In this document: positions 1-8,054 of the stretch, piece by piece
Layout: every line of letters starts with the position of its first letter
Position numbering within the stretch: the stretch's first letter is position 1
From: Herbiconiux solani NBRC 106740
Lineage (GTDB): Bacteria; Actinomycetota; Actinomycetes; Actinomycetales; Microbacteriaceae
Length of the DNA: 64,000 nucleotides
Direction of reading: 5' to 3'
Assembly: GCF_001571005.1 (NCBI RefSeq)
Contig: NZ_BCST01000005.1
Coordinates: 62,001 to 126,000 of the forward strand
The notes under the pieces: generated by a model
Seen by the model: only the letters and a program-made list of their open reading frames with translations
Told to the model about the DNA's origin: nothing
Databases searched by the model: none
Translations under genes and position numbers: made by a program

Positions 1-558
1 CACCTGGTCGGGGTCGTCGGAGGCCGGATCGAGCGCCTCGGCGAGCAGCGCGATCGCGCCGATCGGCGTCTTCAGCTCGTGCGAGATGTTCGCGATGAAG
101 TCGCGCCGCACCTCCTCGAGCCGGTACGCGTCGGTGCGGTCCTCGGCCAGCACCAGCACGTAGCGGCTGCCCAGGCGGGCGACCTGCACGTCGAGGTGGA
201 TGCTCGCCTCGCCGAACGGGCCGCGCGCGAGCGTGACCTCCTGGTTCTCCGACTCCCCCGTGGCCCGCACCGAGGCGACGATCTCGGCGACCTCCGGGTG
301 CACGAGGAGTCCGTTGGCGACGAGTCCGTACGTATAGGCCATCTCCGACGCCTTGACGACGTTGTTCGACGGGTCGAGCACGAGGCCCGCGAAGTCGAGA
401 GCGTCGATCACCTGGTCGACCCCGTCGGGAACGGCGTTGGATGCGACGGTGACCGCATTGTTTCCCCGGCGTTCAGCCACATGGAGGAGGATCACGAATC
501 CCGCCCCGACGACGAGGCCGAGTACTACGGAGAACAGCACCAACCAGCCTGTTTCCAT
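1..558 (-). CDS. senX3: Sensor histidine kinase SenX3 (5' part, truncated by window edge)
   Basis: This is the N-terminal 186 codons of a membrane sensor kinase; the rest lies beyond base 1. The protein opens METGWLVLFSVVLGLVVG, a single membrane segment, followed by a PAS-like region (about residues 45-135) and the start of a HisKA domain with the phosphoacceptor motif ISHELKTPIG near residue 160. SenX3 with RegX3 controls phosphate-starvation genes in actinobacteria. The divergent phoU gene and nearby gpmA match the gene neighbourhood known from mycobacteria. The start ATG has TAGTGT seven bases upstream and no Shine-Dalgarno sequence, which fits a leaderless transcript. The family call is firm; the partner regulator is not visible. 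Confidence 0.88.
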   Translation of the reverse strand, partial: METGWLVLFSVVLGLVVGAGFVILLHVAERRGNNAVTVASNAVPDGVDQVIDALDFAGLVLDPSNNVVKASEMAYTYGLVANGLLVHPEVAEIVASVRATGESENQEVTLARGPFGEASIHLDVQVARLGSRYVLVLAEDRTDAYRLEEVRRDFIANISHELKTPIGAIALLAEALDPASDDPDQV

Positions 559-607
559 AGCAACTACACTAGTGAGTCCCCCGGGGCGCGATCCCGCGTA
601 TCCGCCC

Positions 608-659
608 GTTCAGCCGTCGCTTCCACGAGTGTTCAGCTGCCCGGCACCTCGCGTTAACC
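608..659. promoter_or_regulatory. Three GTTCAGC/GTTAACC motifs between senX3 and phoU (possible PHO sites)
   Basis: The divergent intergenic region holds gttcagc at 608, gttcagc at 631 and gttaacc at 653, spaced 23 and 22 bases apart, close to two helical turns or twice the 11-bp PHO unit. They resemble the GTTCACC core of actinobacterial PHO boxes, and the last matches the first repeat upstream of pstS. Control of senX3 and phoU by RegX3/PhoP is an inference. Confidence 0.4.
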
Positions 660-767
660 TGCCCCCGGGAGGATGGAGCCGTCGCCTCGCCGATCGCGGC
701 GGTGCCGCCGCGCGCACGTGTGCTCCATCCGGACGTGTCCGCCGTATCCAAGAAAGGACCCACACGC

Positions 768-1424
768 ATGCGTGAGGTATTCCAGCAAGAGCTGCGCGAG
801 GTGCAGGAGCGTCTCGTCGAGATCTCCGAGCTCGTGACCGCGGCGATCACGAACGCCACTGCCGCGTTCAACGAGTCGAACGTGGCCCTGGCCGAACAGG
901 TCATCGCCGAAGACCCGAAGATCGACGCGCTCGCCTCGAGCCTGGATGAGCTGGCCATCAGCATCCTCGCCCTTCAGCAGCCCGTCGCCCGCGACCTGCG
1001 GATCGTCGTGACCGCCCTGCGCGTCAGCTCCTCCCTCGAGCGGATGGGCGACATCGCCGAGCACATCGCCCAGCTGGCGCGCTACCGCTACCCCGACAAG
1101 GTGGTCAAGAAGAGCCTCCGCCAGACCTTCGCCGAGATGGGACGCCTCGACGTCGAGATCGCCAAGAAGCTCACGGTGCTGCTGCAGACCGAGGACGTCG
1201 CCCTCGCCGACGAGATGCGCAACGACGACGACCGCATCGACGAGCTGCACGTGAGCGTCTTCGACGCTGTGCTCGGCTCGCACTGGAAGGGCGAGGCCGT
1301 CGACACCGTCGACGTCACGCTCGCGAGCCGCTACCACGAGCGCTTCGCCGACCACGCGGTCTCGATCGCCAAGAAGGTGCAGTACCTCGCGACCGGTGAG
1401 TGGCCGTCGGTCGGCGAGCAGTAG
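768..1424 (+). CDS. phoU: Phosphate signalling protein PhoU
   Basis: This 218-residue protein has the two-repeat all-helical PhoU fold. The first repeat begins MREVFQQELREVQERL, and the second has the typical SSLERMGDIAEHIAQLARY near residue 90 and YHERFADHAVSIAKKV near the C-terminus; these acidic motifs bind metal in the family. PhoU links the Pst transporter to the SenX3-type kinase and represses phosphate uptake when phosphate is plentiful. The ATG at 768 was chosen because AAGAAAGGA lies just upstream and PhoU proteins start with this helix; in-frame codons further upstream look non-coding. It is transcribed away from senX3 and ends at a strong hairpin shared with convergent gpmA. Confidence 0.93.
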   Translation: MREVFQQELREVQERLVEISELVTAAITNATAAFNESNVALAEQVIAEDPKIDALASSLDELAISILALQQPVARDLRIVVTALRVSSSLERMGDIAEHIAQLARYRYPDKVVKKSLRQTFAEMGRLDVEIAKKLTVLLQTEDVALADEMRNDDDRIDELHVSVFDAVLGSHWKGEAVDTVDVTLASRYHERFADHAVSIAKKVQYLATGEWPSVGEQ

Positions 1425-1465
1425 CCCGCCCGTTCATCCGCTGTTCACCGGCGGACACCGAACAG

Positions 1466-1508
1466 ACGAAGAAGCCCCGGCCGCCTGAGCGGACCGGGGC
1501 TTCTTCGT
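1466..1508. terminator. Bidirectional hairpin terminator between phoU and gpmA
   Basis: A perfect 15-bp stem (1466-1480 with 1494-1508) surrounds a 13-base loop between two convergent genes. The arms carry GAAGAAGCCCCGG and CCGGGGCTTCTTC, so each strand ends in a short pyrimidine-rich tract. The pstB/rskA junction uses an arm of very similar sequence. Confidence 0.85.
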
Positions 1509-1520
1509 GTGCGCTCCGGG

Positions 1521-2273
1521 CTACTTCTTGCCCTGGGCGGCGACCGCGGCGGCGCCGGCGGCGGCGGCCTCGGGGTCGAGGTACTCGGCCGGGCCGACCG
1601 GCACGAACGACTCGTCGAGGCGATAGACCAGCGGGATGCCGGTGGGGATGTTGAGCTCGGCGATGTCGTCGTCCGAGATGCCGTCGAGGTGCTTCACGAG
1701 CGCCCGGAGGGAGTTGCCGTGGGCGGTGACCAGCACGGTCTTGCCGAGCGCGAGGTCGCCGGTGATGTCGGACTCCCAGTAGGGCAGCATCCGGTCGATG
1801 ACGTCTTTCAGGCACTCGGTGCGGGGCACCGCGTCGCCGAGGTCGGCGTAGCGCGGGTCGCCGACCTGCGAGTACGGGTCGTCGTCGGCGATGGGGGGCG
1901 GCGGCACGTCGAACGAGCGGCGCCAGATCTGGAACTGCTCGGGGCCGTACTCGGCGAGGGTCTGCGCCTTGTCCTTGCCCTGCAGGGCGCCGTAGTGGCG
2001 CTCGTTGAGGCGCCAGGAGCGCTTGACGTCGATCCACGCGCGGTCGGCCTCGGCCAGGGCGAGGTTGGCGGTCTGGATCGCGCGGCTGAGGCGCGACGTG
2101 TACAGGATGTCAGGCAGGAGGCCCGACTCGGCGAGCAGCTCGCCGGCGCGCTTGGCTTCGGCCACGCCCTGGTCGGAGAGCGGGACGTCGACCCAGCCGG
2201 TGAAGAGGTTCTTCTGGTTCCAGTCGCTGTTGCCGTGGCGCAACAGGATGAGGGTGTAAGGCTCAGTAGGCAT
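1521..2273 (-). CDS. gpmA: 2,3-bisphosphoglycerate-dependent phosphoglycerate mutase
   Basis: The 250-residue protein interconverts 3- and 2-phosphoglycerate in glycolysis and gluconeogenesis. It has the phosphohistidine motif [10 protein letters not shown] (His13), the [12 protein letters not shown] segment, the ERHYGALQG motif and the second catalytic histidine in [18 protein letters not shown]. The C-terminus ends in an Ala-rich tail ([16 protein letters not shown]), longer than in E. coli GpmA. The start ATG has TAGGAT exactly six bases upstream and no Shine-Dalgarno sequence, suggesting leaderless translation. It diverges from the methyltransferase gene at 2317 with only 43 bases between them. 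Confidence 0.96.
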   Translation of the reverse strand: MPTEPYTLILLRHGNSDWNQKNLFTGWVDVPLSDQGVAEAKRAGELLAESGLLPDILYTSRLSRAIQTANLALAEADRAWIDVKRSWRLNERHYGALQGKDKAQTLAEYGPEQFQIWRRSFDVPPPPIADDDPYSQVGDPRYADLGDAVPRTECLKDVIDRMLPYWESDITGDLALGKTVLVTAHGNSLRALVKHLDGISDDDIAELNIPTGIPLVYRLDESFVPVGPAEYLDPEAAAAGAAAVAAQGKK

Positions 2274-2316
2274 GCTCTCATCCTATTCGGCGGCGCCCGC
2301 GTGATTTGATGGGGCT

Positions 2317-3135
2317 ATGCCGATCGGTGCCGTCACGCGGGGAACCACCAACACGAACCGTCTGCGCCGGGTCGACCGCTTCATCCAGACCCTGCCGGTG
2401 CTCCGCCGGACGCCCGATCCGCTCGTGGTCGACCTCGGCTACGGGGCGAGTGGGGTCACGGCCTTCGAGCTGCAGGCCCGGCTCGCGACCGTGCGGCCGG
2501 ACGTCCATGTGCGCGGCCTCGAGATCGCGCCCGAGCGCGTGGCGACGGCCACCGCGCAGCTGAAGGACGTGCGCGACGGCCGCACCTCGTTCGCGCCCGA
2601 CGCCTCGGTCGACTTCGCCGTCGGCGGCTTCGAGGTGCCGCTGCCCGGGCCGGCGTCCCGCCGGGCCGCGGTGATCCGGGCCTTCAACGTGCTGCGGCAG
2701 TACGACGAGAGCGAGGTTCCGGCCGCCTGGGCGCTCATGCGCGGGCGGCTGCAGCCGGGCGGGATGCTCGTGGAGGGCACCTGCAACGAGGTGGGCCGGG
2801 TGTCGAGCTGGGTCGCCCTAGATCCGGAGGGGCCCGTGAGCTTCTCGATCTCGCTGCGCCTGCAGGGGCTCGAACATCCGTCGATCGTCGCCGAGCGGTT
2901 GCCGAAGGCGCTGATCCACCGCAACGTGCCGGGCGAACCGGTGCATCGGCTGCTCGCCGACCTCGACCGGTTCTGGCAGCACAACGCCGCCCTGCAGACG
3001 TACGGGCCGGTGCAGCGGTGGCTCGCGACCGTCGACTCGCTCGGCGCGGCCGGCTGGAGCATCAGGACCCCGCGGCGCCGCCAGCGGCTCGGCGAGCTGA
3101 CCGTGCCGTGGGCAGAGGTCGCCCCCGCGAGCTGA
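2317..3135 (+). CDS. Class I SAM-dependent methyltransferase
   Basis: This 272-residue protein contains a Rossmann-type SAM-binding motif, VVDLGYGASGVTAFEL, at about residues 38-53 and an acidic strand end, VHVRGLEIAPER, about 20 residues later. VDFAVGGFEVPLPG and LQPGGMLVEGTCNE fit the later methyltransferase motifs. The substrate cannot be read from the sequence. It is divergent from gpmA and convergent with a lipoprotein gene, so it is probably monocistronic. No Shine-Dalgarno sequence is evident before the first ATG. Confidence 0.75.
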   Translation: MPIGAVTRGTTNTNRLRRVDRFIQTLPVLRRTPDPLVVDLGYGASGVTAFELQARLATVRPDVHVRGLEIAPERVATATAQLKDVRDGRTSFAPDASVDFAVGGFEVPLPGPASRRAAVIRAFNVLRQYDESEVPAAWALMRGRLQPGGMLVEGTCNEVGRVSSWVALDPEGPVSFSISLRLQGLEHPSIVAERLPKALIHRNVPGEPVHRLLADLDRFWQHNAALQTYGPVQRWLATVDSLGAAGWSIRTPRRRQRLGELTVPWAEVAPAS

Positions 3136-3195
3136 GGCGCACTGAGGCGAGGTGAGGCGCGCTGTCTCGCGCCGCCTCGGCCTCCGCGGCTGCCG

Positions 3196-3627
3196 CTACT
3201 TGACGGGCAGCGTGAGCTCCTGGCCCTCGACGCGGACCGTGAGCTCCTGGGTGGTGCTGACGTTCGCCGGGGTCCAGAACACCGAGGTGTGCGGCACGAA
3301 GTCCATCGTGCAGATCTTGTCCTGCGGGATCGGGACGGTGACGATCTCGACGGTGTTGCCCTCGTTCTTCGGCTCGACGACCTTGATGTCGGAACCGATG
3401 ACCGGGCAGCCCGAGCTTCCCGAGATCGAGACGGCGATCTGCGATCCCTCGTGCAGCCAGAACGCCTGGATGCCGGAGTCGGCGGCACCCTCGGACTCGT
3501 TCACGATCTGCTCCTCGTCGGGCAGTCCGGAGAAGTTCTCGGTGGGGCCGGTGACGGTGCATCCGGCCAGCGCGAAGGCGAAGGCAGCGGCGACGACGGT
3601 GAGGGGAGCAAGCGTTCGCATCTTCAT
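3196..3627 (-). CDS. Putative lipoprotein, function unknown
   Basis: The 143-residue product starts MKMRTLAPLTVVAAAFAFALAGC, a signal peptide ending in the lipobox LAGC, so the mature protein should be a lipid-anchored envelope protein. Two more cysteines (in SSGCPV and KICTMDF) could form a disulfide. The rest is beta-rich with no motif I recognise. A second possible start (MRTLAP) lies two codons downstream. It is probably cotranscribed with the upstream FUSC/YgfZ group, as all lie on the minus strand with short gaps. Confidence 0.7.
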   Translation of the reverse strand: MKMRTLAPLTVVAAAFAFALAGCTVTGPTENFSGLPDEEQIVNESEGAADSGIQAFWLHEGSQIAVSISGSSGCPVIGSDIKVVEPKNEGNTVEIVTVPIPQDKICTMDFVPHTSVFWTPANVSTTQELTVRVEGQELTLPVK

Positions 3628-3689
3628 GCCTCTACGGTACCGAATCCGCGGCCCTCACGTTGCCCCTCCGGGGGCCGAATCCGCAGCCC

Positions 3690-4802
3690 TCACGTCGTGA
3701 TGTCGGGCAGGGTTCGGCGCGCTTCCTCCAGCGGCATGCCGCTGGCCACGAGTAGATCGAGCACGAGCGGGCGGATGGAGGCGACCAGCGCCGACTCGGA
3801 GAACGGTTCACCGCGGAGGAAGGTGCGCGGATCGAGGGTGATCGCGATCAGCACGAGGCTCTGCCGCACCACGGGCCGGAGCTCCGGGCGGTCGATGCTC
3901 TGGGCCAGCATCGAGGCAGCGCTCTGCAGCGACGCCATCAGCTCGGCGAGCTCCGGCCGTCGCCGATCGCCCGGCAGCACGCTGATCCGGCGCGAGATGA
4001 CGCGCAGGTTGCGGGTGGCGTGGTCCATGTGCAGCTGCATCCGCTGCAGCTCCACCAGCTCGGGCAGCCGGCGACGGAGGAACGGCGAGATGCGGGCGAT
4101 CGCGACCGCCGAGTCCAGGGATCCGCGCCACTGCTCGATCAGAGTCTGCGTGCCGCGCGCACGGCTCAGCACGATCTCGGCGGTGGCGTGGTCGCCGATC
4201 CGCAGCACGGTGACGAGCGAGGCGAGGATGCCGGTGAAGGCGCCGAAGAACTTCAGCGCCTCCCGGCGCGCCGCCCTCCGCGGGTCACGCGGGATGAGTG
4301 CAGTGCAGGCGATCGCCACGAGCCCGCCGACGACGGCGTCGGCCGACCGGGTGAACGGGCCACCCGGGGGCACCGGCATGAGCGAGACCAGCGTGGCCTG
4401 GACGGCGGCGAGGATGGGGAGGCCGGCGACCGAGGAGAGCGCTCGCGTCACCGTGAGCGACACCAGGACGGTTAGCGCGAACTGCCACACCCCCTGGCCG
4501 AGCGCGACGAGGATCACCTCGCTCAGTGCGATGCCGATCGTCATGGCGATCGCAGTCTCGAGCACCCGCCGCGGACGCGCGTCGAGCACCAGGCCGAGGC
4601 TGGAGAGGGTCACCGTCACCGCGGCGATCGGGAACGGGTGGTCGAGCAGGTAGTGGGTCAGCAGGTACGCGATGGTCACCGCCACGACGAGCTGCAGCAC
4701 CGCCGGGGCGCTGCCGATCGAGCGGTCCCATGACGCGCGCAGCGCCGTCTCGGTCCGCTGACGCAGGCTCGGCCGCCCCTCTCCGGGGAGCACGGAGCTC
4801 AC
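3690..4802 (-). CDS. FUSC family membrane protein
   Basis: The 370-residue protein has an N-terminal membrane half, including VLQLVVAVTIAYLLTHYLL, PIAAVTVTLSSLGLVL, TAIAMTIGIALSEVILVALG and WQFALTVLVSLTV, followed by a cytoplasmic helical region (about residues 190-340). This layout is typical of the FUSC (fusaric acid resistance-like) superfamily, whose members are linked to aromatic-acid or siderophore efflux; no substrate is shown here. The start is a GTG just downstream of an array of 15-bp repeats that each carry a similar GTGAGC; those upstream GTGs run into a TGA, so 4802 is the usable start. Confidence 0.75.
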   Translation of the reverse strand: MSSVLPGEGRPSLRQRTETALRASWDRSIGSAPAVLQLVVAVTIAYLLTHYLLDHPFPIAAVTVTLSSLGLVLDARPRRVLETAIAMTIGIALSEVILVALGQGVWQFALTVLVSLTVTRALSSVAGLPILAAVQATLVSLMPVPPGGPFTRSADAVVGGLVAIACTALIPRDPRRAARREALKFFGAFTGILASLVTVLRIGDHATAEIVLSRARGTQTLIEQWRGSLDSAVAIARISPFLRRRLPELVELQRMQLHMDHATRNLRVISRRISVLPGDRRRPELAELMASLQSAASMLAQSIDRPELRPVVRQSLVLIAITLDPRTFLRGEPFSESALVASIRPLVLDLLVASGMPLEEARRTLPDITT

Positions 4803-4807
4803 GGGGC

Positions 4808-4852
4808 AGAGCTCACGCGGGCAGAGCTCACGCGGGCAGAGCTCACGCGGGC
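4808..4852. repeat. Three perfect 15-bp tandem repeats upstream of the FUSC gene
   Basis: The unit agagctcacgcgggc occurs three times without change (4808-4822, 4823-4837, 4838-4852). A fourth, degenerate unit extends into the start of the FUSC gene. On the minus strand each unit contains a GTG start-like codon. The array fills the gap between ygfZ and the FUSC gene. Confidence 0.9.
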
Positions 4853-4853
4853 C

Positions 4854-6137
4854 CTAGCGGGTCCGTGCGCCGAGCCGCGGAAGGCGCGGGCGGGCGACCG
4901 CGGCACCCGCGTCCGGCGCGACGATCTGCTCGACGGCCGCGGCGACCGTGCCGTCGGACGTGCGCACGGCGACGGTGCTCTCCGCCGGCAGCTGGCGGCG
5001 GACGACCGCGAGCGCGACCGGCCCCCATTCGTGGTGGATGCCCACCGAGGTCACCTGACCCACGGCCGCGTCGGCGTCGAGATCGCGGGTGTCGACCGGC
5101 GCACCCTCTGGGCCGGCGTCGAAGACGAGGTCGCCCGCGGCCGGGAGCACCGCATCCGAGCCGTCGAGGTGCAGGAAGACCAGCCGGCGCGGAGGGTGGC
5201 CCAGGTTGTGCACCTTCGCGACGGTCTCCTGGCCGCGGTAGCAGCCCTTGGCCAGGTGCACGGCCGACCGCATCCAGTCGAGCTCGTGCGGGATGGAGCG
5301 TTCGTCGACCTCGGTGACGAGGCGGGGGCGCCAGGCGGCGATGCGGAGCGCCTCGGCGGCGAGGACGCCGGCCGCCGTGAGGTCGCCGGCGCGCACCGAC
5401 TCGGCGAGGCGGCCCAGGTCGGCGCGGGGAACGAGGCTCTCGCGCCACCACCAGTCGGTGCCCGGGTGCGTCTCGACCAGGGCGTACTGCACGCCGCCGG
5501 TCACGACCTCGGGCCAGGGGTCGCTCCAGGTGAGCGGATGCCCGTTGCCGGCCGCGACCACCGCGGCGAGCGCCGCCGGAGCCTCGGCCTCGGCGGAGGC
5601 GGCGAGCCAGCCGATCGTGGCGAACTCAGCGGAACGGTCGGCGATCTCGACGCGGAGCATGAACCGCATCCGCTGCAGCCACTGCTCGAGGGCCTCGGTC
5701 TCGGTGCCGTCGACGAGCAGCCAGGCCGTCTCGCCGTCGTCGAGCACGCGGATGGCGTGCTCGATCCGGCCGTTCGCCGAGAGCAGCAGGGTCTCGGCCG
5801 AGGCGCCGGACGCCAGGTCACGGATGCTCTGGCTGGTCACCGAATCGAGCCAGGACAACCGGTCGGGGCCGGCCACCGAGATGACGCCGCGGTGGGAGAG
5901 GTCGACCACGGCGGGAGCGCCGGAGGGGCGACCGCTGCGCGCCGCCTCGAGCGCGCGCTGCTCGCCGATCGGGTTGCCGTAGTGCGCGGCGACGCCCTCG
6001 TCGGGGGCGGCCGCAGCCACGGCCGCCGGGAGCGAGAGGAACGGCGTAGCGGTGGTCGTTGCAAGCGCAGGCGCAGGCTCGGGCGCGGTCGGGGTCGCGA
6101 CACCCGCCTGGTCGGTCTGCAGGTCGTCGCCCGCCAT
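4854..6137 (-). CDS. ygfZ: Folate-binding protein YgfZ (GcvT-like)
   Basis: The 427-residue protein belongs to the GcvT/YgfZ folate-binding family, which supports iron-sulfur cluster enzyme maintenance. The diagnostic motif KGCYRGQETVAKVHNLG is present around residue 300, and an N-terminal VVDLSHRGVISVAGPDRLSWLDSVTSQS matches the aminomethyltransferase fold. A Pro/Ala-rich stretch precedes the domain. The ATG at 6137 lies two bases after the stop of the upstream nitrobindin-like gene (TGACCATGG), indicating translational coupling; a longer in-frame start would overlap that gene and was rejected. Adjacent ygfZ and FABP/nitrobindin genes are common in actinobacteria. Confidence 0.9.
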   Translation of the reverse strand: MAGDDLQTDQAGVATPTAPEPAPALATTTATPFLSLPAAVAAAAPDEGVAAHYGNPIGEQRALEAARSGRPSGAPAVVDLSHRGVISVAGPDRLSWLDSVTSQSIRDLASGASAETLLLSANGRIEHAIRVLDDGETAWLLVDGTETEALEQWLQRMRFMLRVEIADRSAEFATIGWLAASAEAEAPAALAAVVAAGNGHPLTWSDPWPEVVTGGVQYALVETHPGTDWWWRESLVPRADLGRLAESVRAGDLTAAGVLAAEALRIAAWRPRLVTEVDERSIPHELDWMRSAVHLAKGCYRGQETVAKVHNLGHPPRRLVFLHLDGSDAVLPAAGDLVFDAGPEGAPVDTRDLDADAAVGQVTSVGIHHEWGPVALAVVRRQLPAESTVAVRTSDGTVAAAVEQIVAPDAGAAVARPRLPRLGARTR

Positions 6138-6139
6138 GG

Positions 6140-6844
6140 TCAGTCGACCTTCGCGAGCCGGGCCGAGGCATGGGTGCGGAGCTCCTGGCCGAGGGCCGCG
6201 ATGTCCCACGCCCAGAGCAGGTGGTTCTCGACCAGCCCGTAGATGCGGGTGGCGCCGGTGTACTCCTTGGCGGAGCGGGAGCGCATCACGGCGTCGGTCG
6301 CGAGATCGATCCGCGGGCCCTTGACCTGGCCGAGGTAGAGCTCGCTGACGCCGGTGGGATGCACGATCGACACCTCGATGTCGAAGCCCTCCGATGCGTT
6401 CCGCAGCGTCTCGACCGCCTGGGCCGTGTTGAACGGGCGGGTGCCGACGCCGGGCAGCATGCCGGGGCCGACGTCGCCCTCGATGTGCAGGCGGCTGAGT
6501 CGCCAGAAGCCGGTCTCGGCGACGAGCGGGGTGGTGACGGGCAGGCCGGACTCGGCAGTCTCGGGGGCCGGCGCATCCGGATCGGGCTGCTCGACCGCAT
6601 CCGGCTCGACCTGGTCGGCGAGCGAGGGCATCTCGGGCCCGGGGGCGTCGCCGAGGAGCCAGGTGTACGAGCTGTAGTTGAGGTAGGGCAGGCCGTCGTG
6701 GCTGAAGCTGATGCGCTGGCCGAACTCACGCGAGACGCGCTCGTCGCCGATCGCGTAGTCGATGACGCCGGTGCCCTCCCAGACGCCGATGAGCCAGGAC
6801 AGGGGGACGAGTTCGGCGGGGAGGCCCGTGGGGATCTCGATCAT
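6140..6844 (-). CDS. FABP-family / nitrobindin-like heme-binding protein
   Basis: The 234-residue protein has the nitrobindin signature LIGVWEGTG near the N-terminus, followed by FGQRISFSHDGLPYLNYSSYTW and, after an acidic Pro/Ala-rich insert (about residues 75-110), ETGFWRL and a strand-rich C-terminal half. Nitrobindins are ten-stranded beta-barrels that bind heme and react with peroxynitrite or nitric oxide; the C-terminal histidine expected to ligate heme is plausible (NHLLWAWD region) but not proven. It is the upstream partner of ygfZ. Confidence 0.85.
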   Translation of the reverse strand: MIEIPTGLPAELVPLSWLIGVWEGTGVIDYAIGDERVSREFGQRISFSHDGLPYLNYSSYTWLLGDAPGPEMPSLADQVEPDAVEQPDPDAPAPETAESGLPVTTPLVAETGFWRLSRLHIEGDVGPGMLPGVGTRPFNTAQAVETLRNASEGFDIEVSIVHPTGVSELYLGQVKGPRIDLATDAVMRSRSAKEYTGATRIYGLVENHLLWAWDIAALGQELRTHASARLAKVD

Positions 6845-6911
6845 GGGAGTGTCGGTGTCCGTCGCGTCGGTGGTGACTTCGGGGGTGAGTGTCGGGTGTG
6901 CCGCGCCGGCG

Positions 6912-7025
6912 TCAGCGCTGGCCGCGGAACAGCTTGTAGACGACGATGCCCGCGGTCCACGCGATGCCGAGGCTCGCGAGCCCGAGGAGGCCGATGAACA
7001 GGAGTTCGAGCGCTACGTAGGACAT
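6912..7025 (-). CDS. Small single-span membrane protein, 37 residues
   Basis: A 37-codon frame reads MSYVALELLFIGLLGLASLG and continues AWTAGIVVYKLFRGQR before TGA. It has one hydrophobic helix and a basic C-terminal tail. It starts three bases after the stop of the 95-residue membrane protein gene, so translational coupling is likely. Tight spacing and the clean membrane-protein pattern support a real gene; its function is unknown. Confidence 0.6.
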   Translation of the reverse strand: MSYVALELLFIGLLGLASLGIAWTAGIVVYKLFRGQR

Positions 7026-7028
7026 GCC

Positions 7029-7316
7029 TTAGAGCTTAGCGCCTGCGGAGAATGCCAGAGGGGCGAGCACGACCGTGGCGATCGCGAGGACCAGCACGGC
7101 TCCGCCGAGGCTGGCCGACACCCGGTCGACGAAGCCCTTCCGCACGGGCACGATGAGCTGGATGCCGAAGGTCACGACCAGGGCGAGCCCCAGCACGAGC
7201 GGCAGGAAGAGCAGGTAGTCGCCCGGCGAGACGAAGACGCCCACGGCGATCACGGCGAGGATCGACAGCATCCAGACCGGGACTACGCTTCTCATGAGCA
7301 GACTCATACCCGCCAT
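7029..7316 (-). CDS. Small membrane protein, three predicted spans
   Basis: The 95-residue product has hydrophobic segments at about residues 9-27 (VVPVWMLSILAVIAVGVFV), 33-53 (YLLFLPLVLGLALVVTFGIQL) and 69-90 (LGGAVLVLAIATVVLAPLAF). A basic loop, VRKGFVDRV, lies between the last two. I recognise no characterised family. It is divergent from glnR and lies directly upstream of the 37-residue membrane protein gene. An internal start (MSLLMRSV) three codons downstream is equally possible. Confidence 0.72.
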   Translation of the reverse strand: MAGMSLLMRSVVPVWMLSILAVIAVGVFVSPGDYLLFLPLVLGLALVVTFGIQLIVPVRKGFVDRVSASLGGAVLVLAIATVVLAPLAFSAGAKL

Positions 7317-7361
7317 TCTGCCCGATAGTATGTACCGCAGGCGTTCTCTGGAGGATCTTAC

Positions 7362-8054
7362 GTGGCGCAGTTGTTGATCCTGACCTCTGCGGTCGACCGC
7401 GAGGTGTTACCCGCACTCTCGCTGTTGAGCCACCGCACCCGTCAGATCCCGGCTGAGGCCTCGCAGCTCGTGAACACCCCGAACAGCGATCTGATCTTCG
7501 TCGACGCCCGTCACGACCTGTCCTCGGCGCGGTCCCTCTGCAAGATCCTCAGTACGACCGGGATCGGCGTGCCCGTGGTGCTCATCCTCACCGAGGGCGG
7601 CCTCACCGCCGTGAGCGCCGAGTGGGGTGCAGCCGACGTCGTGCTCGAGTCGGCGGGGCCCGCGGAGGTCGACACGCGCATCCGGCTGGCCATCGGCCGT
7701 CAGGTGCAGGATCAGTCGACCTCGAAGATCCAGGCCTCGGGCGTCGTCATCGACGAGGCCAGCTACTCGGCACGGGTGCACGGGCGCCCGCTCGACCTCA
7801 CCTTCAAGGAGTTCGAGCTGCTTCGCTTCTTCGCGATGCACCCCTCGCGGGTCTTCACCCGCGAGCAGCTGCTCAGCGAGGTCTGGGGCTACGACTACTT
7901 CGGCGGCACCCGCACGGTCGACGTCCACGTGCGACGGCTGCGCGCCAAGCTCGGCGACCTCGAATCGCTGATCGGCACCGTTCGCAACGTCGGGTACCGG
8001 TTCAACTTCTTCGAGGACGACAATGAGCGACTCGCTCACTCTCTCAGTCAGTAA
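7362..8054 (+). CDS. glnR: GlnR-type OmpR-family transcriptional regulator
   Basis: The 230-residue protein has a receiver-like N-terminal domain (residues 1-115, with [14 protein letters not shown] and [11 protein letters not shown]) and a C-terminal winged helix ([30 protein letters not shown], then [17 protein letters not shown]). The usual N-terminal acidic pocket (IVDDE) is missing, as in GlnR orphan regulators of nitrogen metabolism. It overlaps mshD by 32 bases; glnR-mshD adjacency is also found in mycobacteria. The GTG at 7362 follows GGAGGA. The exact regulon is an inference. Confidence 0.8.
   Translation: MAQLLILTSAVDREVLPALSLLSHRTRQIPAEASQLVNTPNSDLIFVDARHDLSSARSLCKILSTTGIGVPVVLILTEGGLTAVSAEWGAADVVLESAGPAEVDTRIRLAIGRQVQDQSTSKIQASGVVIDEASYSARVHGRPLDLTFKEFELLRFFAMHPSRVFTREQLLSEVWGYDYFGGTRTVDVHVRRLRAKLGDLESLIGTVRNVGYRFNFFEDDNERLAHSLSQ

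Noticed and set aside
3136-3195. Terminator between the methyltransferase and lipoprotein genes
   Set aside because: Only short, imperfect gaggcg/cgcctc pairing is visible; not strong enough to call.
7362-8054. Classic phosphorylated response regulator such as MtrA or RegX3
   Set aside because: The N-terminal acidic pocket is missing and mshD is adjacent, which fits a GlnR-type orphan regulator.
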